Assembly (NCBI RefSeq): GCF_900659865.1
Contig: NZ_LR213766.1
Span: 25,172-89,171 of the forward strand
Length of the DNA: 64,000 nucleotides
Origin: Hyella patelloides LEGE 07179
GTDB taxonomy: Bacteria > Cyanobacteriota > Cyanobacteriia > Cyanobacteriales > Xenococcaceae
Direction: 5' to 3'
This document shows, piece by piece, positions 26,432 to 37,101 of the stretch. The notes under the pieces are model-generated. The model saw nothing but the letters and a program-made list of their open reading frames with translations, was not told the DNA's origin and did not search any database. How positions within the stretch are numbered: the stretch's first letter is position 1; every line of letters begins with the position of its first letter. The position numbers and the translations under genes were made by a program.

Positions 26432-27913
26432 TTAAAATTGAAAATAAAGAAATTCAGATACCCGATTTAAAGACAAAAGACAAACACTTGTCATTATTCC
26501 TACTGCTATCGCCCACCACCATGTAGGTTTCATTTTTGCCATTACTTCTTGGGTATTGGGTAATAATTTTACCCAAAAAATTAAACCAATTAAAGATAAG
26601 ATTGCTAGCAATCTACTACCACCCAATAATGGTAAATATTTTAAGTTTTGCCAGCGTTGTAATTGAATGCCAAAATTAGACAAAATAGCTAATTTTCCGC
26701 TAGGCTCTCCTGGTAAAGTAATACCGTTAAAACCTGTCATAGTAGCAATCATTGTTAAGCCATCTTGTAAAGTTGCTGCTCTAAAAAGAACCCAACTAAA
26801 TATTACTGCTACAAAAGTGATTGCCCAAGCAAACCAACCAGGGAAAGGCGTTTTGAGTTTACGCCACCAATGATTAATTGAGAGATAAATACCGTGTAAG
26901 CCTCCCCATAAAACAAATGTCCATCCCGCACCATGCCATAAACCACCTAACAACATAGTAGTAATTAGATTAGTATAACGACGTAATTCTCCACGACGAC
27001 TTCCTCCAAGAGGAATATATAAGTAATCACGTAAAAAGTTAGATAAGGTAATATGCCAACGTCGCCAAAAATCACTAATAGAGGTTGCTTTATAGGGAGA
27101 ATCAAAATTAATCGGTAGCTTAATATTAAACATTAAGCCTAAACCAATTGCCATATCAGAATAGCCAGAAAAATCAAAATAAAGCTGAAAAGTATAACTC
27201 AATGCTCCTACCCAGGCTTCTAGAAAAGTCAGATCGTTAATATTGCTAAAAGCTGTTCCTACCCAAGGAGAAACATTATCGGCAATCAAAACTTTTTTAG
27301 ATAAGCCTAAACTAAAAAGTGTTACTCCATAAGCAAAGTTTTTATGAGAAAATAAATAACTTTTCAACTTACCTAATTGAGGAATAAGTTCATCATGCCT
27401 TAAAATAGGCCCTGCAATTAATTGAGGAAAAAAGACAACAAACAAACTATAAGTAATCAAATCATACTTATTTTCTTGGGTTTCTCCTCGATAAGCATCT
27501 ACTAGATAAGCAATTTGAGTAAAAGTATAAAAAGAAATAGCTAGGGGAAGAAAAATTTCATTGAGAGGCAGATTACTTTCAAAAAGTGTATTAACGGAAG
27601 AGAGGAAAAAATTAGTATATTTGTAATAACAAATGCTAGCTAAATTGACTATTATACCAATCCATAATAGTAGTGTAGCCCTTTGACTCTTCAGTTGAAC
27701 GGATGCGATCGCGTTTCCTGTTTGATGGTTAAAAACAATGGAAATTACCATCAATAAAAGATAAGGAGGATTCCAATAACCATAGAAGAATAAAGAGGTA
27801 ATTAAAAGCCAAATTCTTGCAGCTTTAACTAAATGAAACCTACCTAAAGTAAAATAACCAATCAGAGTAACTGGTAAAAATAAAAATATAAAAATATAAG
27901 AATTAAAAAGCAT
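26432..27913 (-). CDS. MBOAT-family O-acyltransferase (AlgI-like)
   Basis: A 493-residue polytopic membrane protein. It has the AlgI/DltB signatures: PQLIAGPILRHDELIPQL, FDFSGYSDMAIGLGLMF, SISDFWRRWHITLSNFLRDY, YIPLGGSRRG and LLGGLWHGAGWTFVLWGGLH with the invariant active-site His. The enzyme moves acyl groups, normally acetyl, across the membrane for O-acylation of an exported polysaccharide. Its partners are the AlgJ-like and SGNH proteins downstream on the same strand. The gene starts with ATG at 27913 and its stop lies nine bases from the decayed AlgJ-like copy. Confidence 0.92.
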   Translation of the reverse strand: MLFNSYIFIFLFLPVTLIGYFTLGRFHLVKAARIWLLITSLFFYGYWNPPYLLLMVISIVFNHQTGNAIASVQLKSQRATLLLWIGIIVNLASICYYKYTNFFLSSVNTLFESNLPLNEIFLPLAISFYTFTQIAYLVDAYRGETQENKYDLITYSLFVVFFPQLIAGPILRHDELIPQLGKLKSYLFSHKNFAYGVTLFSLGLSKKVLIADNVSPWVGTAFSNINDLTFLEAWVGALSYTFQLYFDFSGYSDMAIGLGLMFNIKLPINFDSPYKATSISDFWRRWHITLSNFLRDYLYIPLGGSRRGELRRYTNLITTMLLGGLWHGAGWTFVLWGGLHGIYLSINHWWRKLKTPFPGWFAWAITFVAVIFSWVLFRAATLQDGLTMIATMTGFNGITLPGEPSGKLAILSNFGIQLQRWQNLKYLPLLGGSRLLAILSLIGLIFWVKLLPNTQEVMAKMKPTWWWAIAVGIMTSVCLLSLNRVSEFLYFQF

Positions 27914-27973
27914 ATTATTAAAAAGAAAACTACAGATGATAATTAAAACTAATAGATTATTTTGATGATTCTA

Positions 27974-28189
27974 TTAATACAAATTAGTTTCTAGATTTTT
28001 CCAATTAGATAAAACGGCAAAATCTAATAATTCTGACAATATAGTATCAATATCGTAATCGAATATCTTATTTACAGTTAATACTAAATCCTGTTTGCGT
28101 AGGTTACCTAAATTTTGAGCGAGGCAGGAGGCAGGAAGTAGAAGTGTTCTCGATCGACAATAATTAGAATTTAAAGATATCTTTATCAT
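27974..28189 (-). CDS. Uncertain 71-residue frame
   Basis: An ATG-started frame between the MBOAT gene and a decayed AlgJ-like remnant. Its C-terminal half (VNKIFDYDIDTILSELLDFA) looks like a small helical segment, but I recognise no family. The N-terminal part is coded by GGCAGGAGGCAGGAAGTAG-like repeated sequence. Because both neighbours on this side are remnants, it may be part of the decayed region and not an expressed gene. Confidence 0.2.
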   Translation of the reverse strand: MIKISLNSNYCRSRTLLLPASCLAQNLGNLRKQDLVLTVNKIFDYDIDTILSELLDFAVLSNWKNLETNLY

Positions 28190-28199
28190 AGAAATTTAG

Positions 28200-28418
28200 C
28201 ATTAACTATCTGTGTCCTGATTATAGTGATAACTATTAATGTAACCTACCATCGATTCAGAGATTATTTCAGTAATAATACTGTCATAGCCAGAAAAATC
28301 CTATACAGGAGTGATACTGAAAATTTCTTTTTTCTACTGTTCAAAAGTTGACCACAATCCCACTATGTATATGACTTCATAATAAGTTACATAGCCAAGG
28401 AAGATAAAAATAGCGTTG
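28200..28418 (-). pseudogene. Second decayed remnant of the AlgJ-like family
   Basis: No open frame survives, but reading the minus strand from about 28418 gives IFIFLGYVTYYE, STFEQ-stop-KKEIFSITPV-stop-DFSGYDSIITEI and GYINSYHYNQDT. These align with VFLSPAHATQWE, DVFEQWKRELVKIIPVWDFSGYNSITTE and NYVDSSHYTPEIG of the intact protein. Both internal stops are TAG where the intact protein has Trp (TGG). Only the C-terminal part remains. Confidence 0.75.
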
Positions 28419-28651
28419 CTCAATCTAAGTTTGGTTTTAGTTTGAGCCTGATGTGAGCAGGGGGAGCAAGGGAAGAAAGACAAATTTCTGTATTTACTAC
28501 AATTTACGTTTCATATTTAAAATTAGCAACGCTATAAAAACTTGATAATCGATAATATTTTTTGATTAGGGTTCTTGTTTATAACTTTCCACCCCCTTTT
28601 GCAATCATTTTCTGACTTTGCTAAGTGTTCATCATCTTTTTCGGCGAATTG

Positions 28652-31208
28652 TTAACCCGTAAAAGTAAATACCGAATCATCCAGACTCAACTCAGAAGAA
28701 ACATCTTTCAAAACACCAATCACTTCTCCCTCTGTTTCCATTCCTGAATTGTAAATTAGCTCCGCATCAGTAGTCACTGCTCCATCATCGGCGAAATCGA
28801 GACTATATAAATCTGCCGAACCTGTTAACTGAATTGTATCTTCACTGGTATTCAAATCTGTAATCATAGCAAAATCAGATTCTCCATCAGAGTAATAAAC
28901 CCGATCCGAATCGCCTAAGACAAAAGTATCTTCTCCCGCACCACCGCTAAGAGTGTCAAGTTCTGCCAACCCAAAGTTAGATTCACTACTGTTGGTTTCA
29001 ATCCCGATTAAAGTATCATTGCCATCTGCGCCAGAAAGAGCATCGTTCCCATTTCCTCCTGTCACATAGTCATTTCCTACTCCAGCATTGAGAGTATCAT
29101 TACCCCATTGTCCAAACAGGCGATCTCTACCTGAACCTCCATTAATGCTATCATTACCCCATTGTCCAAAAATACGATCGCTACCTTCTCCACCAAAGAG
29201 CAAATCGTTACTGGAATTACCTTGAATAGTATCATTCCCTTCATTGCCATTGATGGTATCATCCCCCCATTGTCCTAGAAGTCGGTCATTACCTTCACCA
29301 CCGTTGAGGGTATCTTTTCCATACTGACCAAAGAGAGTATCATTTCCTTCATCACCATTGAGGAGATCGTTATCGGAATTGCCTTGAAGAGTATCATTCC
29401 CCGCACCTCCTCGAAGAGTATCTTTCCCTTCTTGCCCTAGCAAGCGATCGCTACCTCGACCACCTCTGAGGGTGTCTTCTCCTGTACCTCCTTCTAAAGT
29501 ATCATTGTCGGCATCCCCGTTGATAAAATCGTTGCCACTTCGTCCTAGTAAAAGATCGTTACCTATGCCACCTTTGAGGGTGTCATTTCCTGCTAATCCA
29601 TCAAGGGTGTCATTTCCTGCGAAGCCAGAAAAAGAGTCTGAAACAATAGTACCAGTAAGTGAATCATTGCCTGTTGTTCCACTTAATTCTGAGTCTATGG
29701 GGGCGGAGCCAAAAACAACATACTTACCAATAAGAATATCGTCGAAACCATCACCATTAATATCTCCCGCACCGCTAACAGGGCTATCTAAACGGCTGTT
29801 AGTATTGCTTATAAGAAGACCATCATCTGGATCGAGATTATTTAAATCTACGTTAGCATCAAAACTATCACTACTGCTAAATATTAAATAAACTTGCCCA
29901 GTGTTGGCATTAGGTAAACTAACAAGAATATCGTCAAAACCATCACCATTAAAATCTCCTGCATTACTTACGGAGCTTCCTAATCGGTTATTGGGGTTGC
30001 CAGTTAATCTAAAGCCATTGCTACCATCAAGAGTGGTTAAATCTAATTTTGCATCAAAACCTTCAGTACGACCAAAAATAATATATGCTTCTCCTCGATT
30101 ATTACTATAAGCTGAATACCCTTCATACCCAATTTCTCCTGCGCCAGGTGCGCCGACAATTAAGTCTTCAATACCATCTCCATTAATGTCTCCTGCACTG
30201 CTCACAGAGTTACCTAAATTATTGATTACTGAAATCCCAGAAATAGTAAAACCATTATTACCATCTAGATCAGATGGGTCTAATTCAGCATCAAAACCCT
30301 CAGTGCTACCAAAAACAATGTAAGCTTCGCCTCGGCTATCGGAATAGCTATAGTATCTGCCATATCCAGAGAAAATCACTTCTTCTCCTGCGCCAGGTGC
30401 GCCGACAATTAAGTCTTCAATACCATCTCCATCAATGTCTCCTGCACTGCTCACAGAGCTACCAAAGAAATCAAAGCGACGGACACCACCGAGTTTGAAG
30501 CCATTATTACCGTCAAGAGTAGTAAGATCGAATTCTTTGTCAAAACCTTCACTACTACCAAAAATAATGTATGCTTCTCCCCTAGGATCGGAATAAGTGA
30601 ACTCGTAGCCCTCGAAAGAAGAACTAACTTCTTCTCCAACTCTAGGTGCGCCAAACAATTAAGTCTTCAATACCATCTCCATTGATGTCTCCTGCACTGC
30701 TGACAGAACTTCCCAAATCACCTTCGTCATCAATACCAGGAATAGTAAAACCATTACTGCCATCAAGTGCGTTGACATTTAACTCAGAGTCAAAGCCATT
30801 ACTACGACCGAAAATGACATAAGCTTCTCCTTGGTCATTACTAGAATCTTCAGAATCGGCTCTGGATGCACCAATAATTACATCATCTATTCCATCACCG
30901 TTAACATCTCCTGCATTGCTAACTGAGCTTCCTAATTGATCGCCAGAAGCCTCGATACCACTTAGCTTAAAGCCATTACTACCATCAAGATCGCTAACAT
31001 TTAATTCTCTATCAAAATCTTCAGTACTACCAAAAACAATATAAGCTTCTTCAGCCCCAGGTGCGCCAACAATTAAATCGTCAATACCATCACTGTTGAT
31101 ATCTCCTGCATTGCTAACGGTGATATTTCCTAATTCGCCTTCTTCACCAACAATAACGAAACCGCTATCACCATCCAATTCCGCCAGATTTAATCTATCA
31201 AGAGCCAT
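28652..31208 (-). pseudogene. FG-GAP/RTX surface protein gene split by a one-base frameshift
   Basis: Two frames, 30642-31208 (188 codons) and 28652-30658 (668 codons), together encode one protein of about 850 residues. The N-terminal 510 residues contain integrin-alpha-like FG-GAP repeats (SSVSSAGDINGDGIEDLIVGAP type). About 25 RTX nonapeptides follow (GGEGNDRLLG type) and then a Ca-binding-protein C-terminal region. The upstream frame ends DLIVWRT-stop where sister repeats read DLIVGAPGAG; the downstream frame resumes with GAPRVGEEV. The plus strand has GCCAAACAATT at 30651-30660 where other repeats have GCCGACAATT, so one extra A at 30653-30655 explains the break. It could be a real mutation or a sequencing error. 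Likely secreted, calcium-binding. Confidence 0.8.
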
Positions 31209-31697
31209 TTTGCTTTACCTCAAATTAATTTGATGTTAAGTTTGATGATTTATCTACCGATGCCAATTAAAAATAACTTCAGATGAAAAAACCTCGTATG
31301 TGTTTTTGTGATCGATTACTTTCTTCAAAGTAAGTATTTTTACAGAAGTTATTAGCACAATTCTTTAAAGTTTTATTCTCAACCTTACGCTTTCTCTAAA
31401 AAATTTGAGTAATATTGCTTAGGCTTTGATGAAATCTTTATTGTAAATTAGATATTTCACCGCTCATTTGTAAAGTGATTGATAAAAACGGTTATTTTTG
31501 TAAGTTTCAAGACATCAAAGTTTTTGAGGTGTCAATAAATTTGTCAAATAATTAAGTACTATAAACAGAATTAAATGTGTAAACGTTTTACTACTTACTA
31601 TCCTCAATATATTTCTGCTATCGGTCGGCTTCTCTCTTTGCGTCTCTAAATCTCTTCTAGTCAGCCTTTAGCAATTTCACTACTGAACATCTGCTTT
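31209..31697. other. Intergenic region, no recognised feature
   Basis: Nearly 490 bases between two minus-strand genes. It is AT-rich with no frame of note. It should contain the promoter of the FG-GAP/RTX gene, but I cannot point to a clear one. Confidence 0.4.
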
Positions 31698-33635
31698 TTA
31701 TCTTTTGCTCTCACTTTCTACAGGTTCAATTCCTTTATGGGCAATAATTGCTTTAATTACTTCGCCGACTACTGGTGCAGCAACATTAGAACCAAAAGTA
31801 TACCTTCCTTGAGGCTCATCTACCACAGCTAAAACGGCATAACGGGGCTTTTCAACGGGAAAAATACCAACAAAGCTGGTTATTTTGGCATTTTCTGCAT
31901 AATATCCTGTAGTAAGATCGCTTTTTTGTGATGTTCCTGTTTTTCCTGCTATGCGATAATTAGCAATTTTTGCTGCTTTACCACTACCATCTTGCACTAC
32001 TGTTTCCATCATCTCTAAAACAGTACGAGTGGTTTTCTCCGAAAAAATCTCTGTTTCTTGTTTGGGAAGAGAATAATGCAGATAACCGTCAAAGTCAGAT
32101 AAACCTCTTACTACATGAGGTGTAACTATTTTTCCGTTATTTGCGATCGCTGCATGAATCTGTAACAATTTCAGAGGAGTTAAAGAAAATCCTTGACCAA
32201 AAGAAGCAGTAGCGGGTTCTATCTCTCGTACGGTAAATTCAATTTCATCTTTGAGTGTTCCCGCAGTAGAGCCAGGAATTTCTAATTCTAATTTATCCTC
32301 AATACCTAATTCTTTTAATCGTTGATAATATTTTTCGGGGGCGATACGTTCCATAATTTTAATCATTCCGACATTGCTAGATTGCTGTAATATCTCAGGA
32401 ATCGTCATTTCTCCCCTTGCACCCTTGTCATAATAGTCATGGTTACGAACGGTATCTGTACCGATTTTAATTTTTCCTGTATCTTCAATAGTCTCTTTTG
32501 GAGTAATTACCCCTTCATCTAGAGCGATCGCTATATTAATGGGTTTAAAGGTAGAACCAGGTTCGTAAAGATCGGTAACTGCCCAATTTTTAAATAAACT
32601 GTAATCTGTATATTGTTGATACTGATTGGGGTCGTAAGTCGGATCGCATACCATTGCCAAAATTGAACCATCAGAGACATCCATGACAATTACTGTGCCT
32701 CTTTTAGCTTGAAATTCATCCATAGTAGCTTTTAAAGCAGCCCTGGCAGATTGTTGGAGACGTAAATCAATAGTTAATTGGAGTCGTCGGTCGTCAAAAG
32801 CAAGAAAGGGTCGAGATCGTTCTAAATATCCAGGGAAAAAGACTTTTTGTTTTTTACCATCCTGTTTGGAAAAACTGCGTTTTAACTTTAACCTGATTGG
32901 TTTGCGTATCAAAAGTTCATTTTGAGTATATTCTACTCCTGCTTGAGGTTGGCGATCGCTATCATCATTAATATAGCCAATCACTTCAGCAACCATTTCT
33001 TTGTGAGGATAAACCCTCGAATATTGCTTTCTCACATCCAAACCATCAATACTCAAAGCGCGAATTTTGGCTACCGCAGAATCGGAGATATTTTCAGGAA
33101 GAGGAATTCCTTTTTTATTTTTATCTTGGAAATAAGTTAAAAATTCGTCTGCTGTTTTAGTATCTAAAATATCCGCCAGTTGTTGAGCAATTTCTTGGGC
33201 TGAAATTTGTTGGCGATTACGAATAAAAAGATTGGGGTGAATATACAGCTTATAAGTTATAACATCCGTTGCTAAAATATTTTGCTGACTATCTACAATT
33301 TGACGGCGGGGTGTATAGGGCTCCAAAATTGTGTTTTGCTGATTTTTGGCAATTTCTTTGTAAGTTTTTCCTGCTAGTTGACGCAGATGCGTATCTTCCT
33401 TGGCCATTTCTGAATCTTCAGCAATAGGAATAGTCTCTGCAACCTGAAGTACATAAAGTCTTCCAGTTATAGCGATCGCAGCCAACAATAAAACTCCCCA
33501 CACAAATATTAACCGCCCAACAACTTGTGGCGACAAATTTTCTGCCACCCTCTTTGTTGAGGGTTGACGAGCATTCATAGCACTATGGGGACTGATAATA
33601 GTTTTCTGCTGACGCGATCGCTTTTTGGTTGCCAT
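31698..33635 (-). CDS. ftsI: Penicillin-binding protein, FtsI/PBP2 class (septal transpeptidase)
   Basis: A 645-residue class B PBP. A basic cytoplasmic N-terminus is followed by one transmembrane helix (about 40-60) and a PBP dimerisation domain (about 95-260). The transpeptidase domain shows S361-TFK, S419-S-N421 and K565-T-G567. It cross-links septal peptidoglycan during division in the periplasm. ASFGQGFSLTPLKLLQIHAAIANNG is a typical class B stretch. The upstream neighbour on the same strand is an FtsL-like gene, as in division clusters. The spacing is 59 bases, so a shared transcript is likely. Confidence 0.93.
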   Translation of the reverse strand: MATKKRSRQQKTIISPHSAMNARQPSTKRVAENLSPQVVGRLIFVWGVLLLAAIAITGRLYVLQVAETIPIAEDSEMAKEDTHLRQLAGKTYKEIAKNQQNTILEPYTPRRQIVDSQQNILATDVITYKLYIHPNLFIRNRQQISAQEIAQQLADILDTKTADEFLTYFQDKNKKGIPLPENISDSAVAKIRALSIDGLDVRKQYSRVYPHKEMVAEVIGYINDDSDRQPQAGVEYTQNELLIRKPIRLKLKRSFSKQDGKKQKVFFPGYLERSRPFLAFDDRRLQLTIDLRLQQSARAALKATMDEFQAKRGTVIVMDVSDGSILAMVCDPTYDPNQYQQYTDYSLFKNWAVTDLYEPGSTFKPINIAIALDEGVITPKETIEDTGKIKIGTDTVRNHDYYDKGARGEMTIPEILQQSSNVGMIKIMERIAPEKYYQRLKELGIEDKLELEIPGSTAGTLKDEIEFTVREIEPATASFGQGFSLTPLKLLQIHAAIANNGKIVTPHVVRGLSDFDGYLHYSLPKQETEIFSEKTTRTVLEMMETVVQDGSGKAAKIANYRIAGKTGTSQKSDLTTGYYAENAKITSFVGIFPVEKPRYAVLAVVDEPQGRYTFGSNVAAPVVGEVIKAIIAHKGIEPVESESKR

Positions 33636-33694
33636 AATATGTAGATAGGCGTAATTAAGTTAAAAATGCAGGGGTAGCAAAGCCGACTTACTGC

Positions 33695-34198
33695 TTAATA
33701 TCCCAAGGGTATAGACTGCCAAAATGAGTTATTATCTGCGATCGCTGTTTCTTGTGGCTCGACATGGTTGGGTTGCAAAAACATTGTATTTTCAGGAGCG
33801 ATCCCAGACATATCTAATTCTGGTTGTTCTGCTTGTTGAGCAATTTCATACTTCAAAGCCTCATCAATAGCTACTAAGTTGCGTTCTTGACGCTGTAAAG
33901 CTTCGAGAGTTTTGTACTCCTGACTCCACAGTTGGGGAATCCGAACCGTTGCTAAGTATAAGCCAATGCTCGCTAACATCATGACCGCAGCTAAATAAGA
34001 AGAGCCTTGTTGCAACAATGTTAGTAATTGTAGAGCAGCAGAAGAATGTTTTTTGCGCGATAATTTAGTGGTCTTGCTTGATGTTTTCTTGCTTGAGGTG
34101 ACAGAAAGATTAGAGATAATAGTTTTTTCTTGGTGAGTTTGTAACTTCCAAGAAGAATCAACAACATCTCTAAGATCGGGTTGAGGAAGAGCAGACAT
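33695..34198 (-). CDS. FtsL-like division protein
   Basis: A 167-residue protein. After a basic Ser/Lys/Thr-rich N-terminus comes one transmembrane segment (around residues 68-88, SYLAAVMMLASIGLYLATV), then a coiled-coil stretch (SQEYKTLEALQRQERNLVAI). This matches the plan of FtsL, which links FtsB/FtsQ to FtsI/FtsW at the septum. A frame continues upstream to 34474, but that extension would overlap lipA and its promoter; I therefore chose ATG at 34198, which starts MSALPQPDLRDVV. FtsL sequences diverge strongly, so the assignment rests on topology and on the ftsI neighbour. Confidence 0.65.
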   Translation of the reverse strand: MSALPQPDLRDVVDSSWKLQTHQEKTIISNLSVTSSKKTSSKTTKLSRKKHSSAALQLLTLLQQGSSYLAAVMMLASIGLYLATVRIPQLWSQEYKTLEALQRQERNLVAIDEALKYEIAQQAEQPELDMSGIAPENTMFLQPNHVEPQETAIADNNSFWQSIPLGY

Positions 34199-34426
34199 GG
34201 CAACGCAATGAAGTCTCGGTAATTTGTTTTCTGGCGCATTATAGCCTACCTGTTTACAAAATGCTAAGAATTGCAAGCTGTTGTAAGAAGTATTCGGATA
34301 ATGTAACTTTATATTTACACTATTTTTGAGTATCCTATCCTCTGTTGATAGATCGGTGATGATTAAACTGTAACCAAGAACAAGATAGAAAAAAAATATT
34401 TTTGCAATTATGGGAGCGATTAAAGA

Positions 34427-35296
34427 GTGATAGTAAAACCAGAATGGCTGAGAGTTAAAGCACCGCAATGGCAAAGAGTAGGCAGTGTTAAAGAAATACT
34501 CAGAGATTTAGAGTTAAATACTGTGTGCGAAGAAGCCTCTTGTCCTAATATTGGGGAATGTTTTAATGTCGGAACAGCTACTTTTTTAATTATGGGACCC
34601 GCTTGTACCCGTGCTTGTCCCTACTGTGACATTGACTTTGAGAAAAAACCCCAAGCTCTCGATCCTAGTGAACCCATTAGATTGGGGGAAGCAGTACGTC
34701 GGTTAAGACTTAATCACGTGGTTATTACCTCTGTGAATCGAGACGACTTATCAGACGGCGGTGCTTCTCAGTTTGTACGCTGTATAGAAGAAGTACGAAA
34801 AGTTTCTCCTGATACCACTATTGAAGTATTAATTCCCGATCTGTGTGGCGATTGGAAAGCATTAGAGATTATCTTACAAGCGCAGCCAGAAGTTTTAAAT
34901 CACAATACAGAAACTATTCCCCGACTTTATAAGCGAGTACGTCCTCAAGGTGATTATAAGCGATCGCTTAAGCTACTGCAAAAAACTCGCTCTATTGCTC
35001 CGCAGATCTATACCAAATCAGGGATTATGGCTGGTTTGGGAGAAACGGATGAAGAAGTTAAAGCCGTGATGCAAGATTTACGCAATGTCGATTGTGACAT
35101 CATAACCATTGGTCAATATCTTCAGCCTTCACAAAAGCATTTAGGAGTGCAAGAATTTGTTACCCCCGAAAAATTTGACAATTGGCAAAAGTTTGGTGAG
35201 TCTATTGGTTTTCTTCAGGTAGTTTCCACACCTCTAACTCGTAGTTCTTACCACGCAGAGCAAGTTAGAGAACTCATGAAAACTCATCCACGATAA
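34427..35296 (+). CDS. lipA: Lipoyl synthase
   Basis: A 289-residue radical SAM enzyme that inserts two sulfurs into octanoyl groups on lipoyl domains. The auxiliary cluster motif is Cys34-x4-Cys39-x5-Cys45 ([12 protein letters not shown]). The radical SAM motif is Cys60-x3-Cys64-x2-Cys67 (CTRACPYC). [36 protein letters not shown] and RSSYHAEQ are LipA signatures. The start is GTG at 34427, with GGAG about 11 bases upstream; no ATG is in frame nearby. It is divergent from the FtsL-like gene, and the shared intergenic space is about 230 bases. Confidence 0.95.
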   Translation: MIVKPEWLRVKAPQWQRVGSVKEILRDLELNTVCEEASCPNIGECFNVGTATFLIMGPACTRACPYCDIDFEKKPQALDPSEPIRLGEAVRRLRLNHVVITSVNRDDLSDGGASQFVRCIEEVRKVSPDTTIEVLIPDLCGDWKALEIILQAQPEVLNHNTETIPRLYKRVRPQGDYKRSLKLLQKTRSIAPQIYTKSGIMAGLGETDEEVKAVMQDLRNVDCDIITIGQYLQPSQKHLGVQEFVTPEKFDNWQKFGESIGFLQVVSTPLTRSSYHAEQVRELMKTHPR

Positions 35297-35826
35297 ATAA
35301 GGAACGCTGACATAGATAGGTGCACACCAAAAGAATCAACAAGTAAAAATCAAGAATAAGCAGAAAGATCCCACAAAATGTAAAGAAGCCGACAAAAATG
35401 CGATTTATTTCTTATCTGTAATTTTACGGATATTTCAAGCAATTTTTTTTAAGCTGAAAGAAAGTTCCAAGAATTTACTGATAGACATAGTTAACTATTT
35501 CTGTTTTTCTACTAGCAAACTTGTTAATTATTTGTTGATTCTAAAAAAGTTATTACAAATAATTAAATAAAAGTAGTTTAGGAACAATTTTCGTTCATTA
35601 TTAGTCGTCCCACCAAAGTACTCAATCATTGGGGATATTTATATTTTTGTGCTTAAAGTTACAATCCTTTTCTAGATCATGACAATAACTAAGTCAAATT
35701 GCTGAAGTAGGAAAAAAACTTTCGATCGATGTTCTTTTTTTTATCAAAGTTGGGCAATCTAATCCTAAGAGGAGTGATTACTAACTAATAATATTCACCC
35801 CGATTCGTCGTCATTGAGAAACCGTT
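35297..35826. other. 530-base leader and promoter region of the sigma factor
   Basis: No gene is seen. The stretch is AT-rich. GAGGAGTGATTACTAACTAA near 35769 looks like an RBS but is about 55 bases from the sigma factor ATG. A long untranslated leader is possible. I cannot mark a specific promoter. Confidence 0.4.
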
Positions 35827-37080
35827 ATGTTAGCTAGTTCCCTGTACGTTGAAACCAAAGAAAACAACTCTTCATCTAACTACAGCTTAGATAATACAGA
35901 AGAAACAAAAGACAACTCTAGTAAGTTAAACGATGATTTAGTAGAGTTGGATTTAGATAATATTGATACCGAGAATGCTGCAAGAAAAGGTAGTCGTACA
36001 ACTACCGATTTAGTTAGGTTATATCTCCAAGAGATAGGTAGAGTTCCCCTATTAGAAAGAGATGAAGAAGTATCGGAAGCGCAGAAAGTACAACGCCACA
36101 TTTCTATCCTCGAACAACGAGGTGAAGCTGCGGAAAAAGGAGACGAAATTATGGCAGAATTCGTCGAAATTATTAATGTCCACGATCGTTTAGTCACCCA
36201 ATTAAGTCATCGTCCCTCTTTAAAAAGATGGTCAAAAACTGTTGGTCGAGAAATCCCTGAACTGAAAGAAATTCTTGCTAGAGGAAAACAACGTTGGTCA
36301 GAACTTTCTGGTTATAGCATTAAAGAACTAGAAAAAATTCAGCGAGATGGTATTCGCGCTAAAGAACACATGATCAAAGCAAATTTGCGTCTCGTGGTTT
36401 CGGTAGCGAAAAAATATCAAAATCGTGGTTTAGAATTACTCGATCTAATTCAAGAAGGAACATTGGGGTTAGAAAGAGCCGTTGAAAAATTCGACCCCAC
36501 TAAAGGTTATCGTTTTAGTACTTACGCTTATTGGTGGATTCGTCAGGGCATTACCAGAGCTATCGCCACTCAAAGTCGTACTATTCGTCTTCCTGTCCAC
36601 ATTACAGAGAAGCTTAACAAAATTAAGAAAGCACAGCGCAAAATATCTCAAGAGAAAGGTCGAACTCCTCGCATTGAGGATATTGCTCAAGAGTTGGATA
36701 TGTCGGCATCTCAAATTAGAGAAGTATTGTTGCGTGTACCCCGCTCTGTTTCTTTAGAAATTAAAGTAGGCAAAGAAAAAGACACCGAACTTGGAGATTT
36801 ACTGGAAACTGAAAGTGCTTCTCCTGAAGAAACTTTAGTGCGTGAATCCTTACAAAAAGATTTGCAATATTTACTCTCCGAACTAACCAGCCGTGAAAGA
36901 GAAGTGATTCAGATGCGCTTTGGTTTTGGTGGCGAAAAGCCCTTTTCTTTAGCGGAAATTGGTCGCTGCTTAGAACTATCCAGAGAAAGAGTACGTCAAA
37001 TTGAAGCCAAAGCTTTACAAAAATTACGTCAACCAAGACGCAGAAATCTCGTTCGAGATTATCTAGAATCTCTGAGCTAA
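35827..37080 (+). CDS. sigC: Group 2 RNA polymerase sigma factor (SigC-like)
   Basis: A 417-residue sigma-70 protein. Region 1.2 is TTDLVRLYLQEIGRVPLL, region 2 includes ANLRLVVSVAKKYQNRGLEL, GYRFSTYAYWWIRQ and TRAIATQSRTIRLP, region 3 RIEDIAQELDMSASQIREVL, and region 4 EREVIQMRFG with helix-turn-helix FSLAEIGRCLELSRERVRQIE. The acidic N-terminus of about 60 residues lacks the long region 1.1 of a principal sigma. The insertion between 1.2 and 2.1 (HRPSLKRWSKTVGREIPELK) and the length match cyanobacterial SigC. Group 2 factors direct transcription in stress or stationary growth. The symbol is my best match, not certain. Confidence 0.75.
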   Translation: MLASSLYVETKENNSSSNYSLDNTEETKDNSSKLNDDLVELDLDNIDTENAARKGSRTTTDLVRLYLQEIGRVPLLERDEEVSEAQKVQRHISILEQRGEAAEKGDEIMAEFVEIINVHDRLVTQLSHRPSLKRWSKTVGREIPELKEILARGKQRWSELSGYSIKELEKIQRDGIRAKEHMIKANLRLVVSVAKKYQNRGLELLDLIQEGTLGLERAVEKFDPTKGYRFSTYAYWWIRQGITRAIATQSRTIRLPVHITEKLNKIKKAQRKISQEKGRTPRIEDIAQELDMSASQIREVLLRVPRSVSLEIKVGKEKDTELGDLLETESASPEETLVRESLQKDLQYLLSELTSREREVIQMRFGFGGEKPFSLAEIGRCLELSRERVRQIEAKALQKLRQPRRRNLVRDYLESLS

Positions 37081-37101
37081 ATCATTAACCTAGTAATATG
37101 G

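Noticed and set aside
34199..34474. N-terminal extension of the FtsL-like frame to 34474
   Set aside because: It would overlap lipA on the other strand and its promoter; the extension has no conserved content, and ATG at 34198 gives the expected FtsL-like size.
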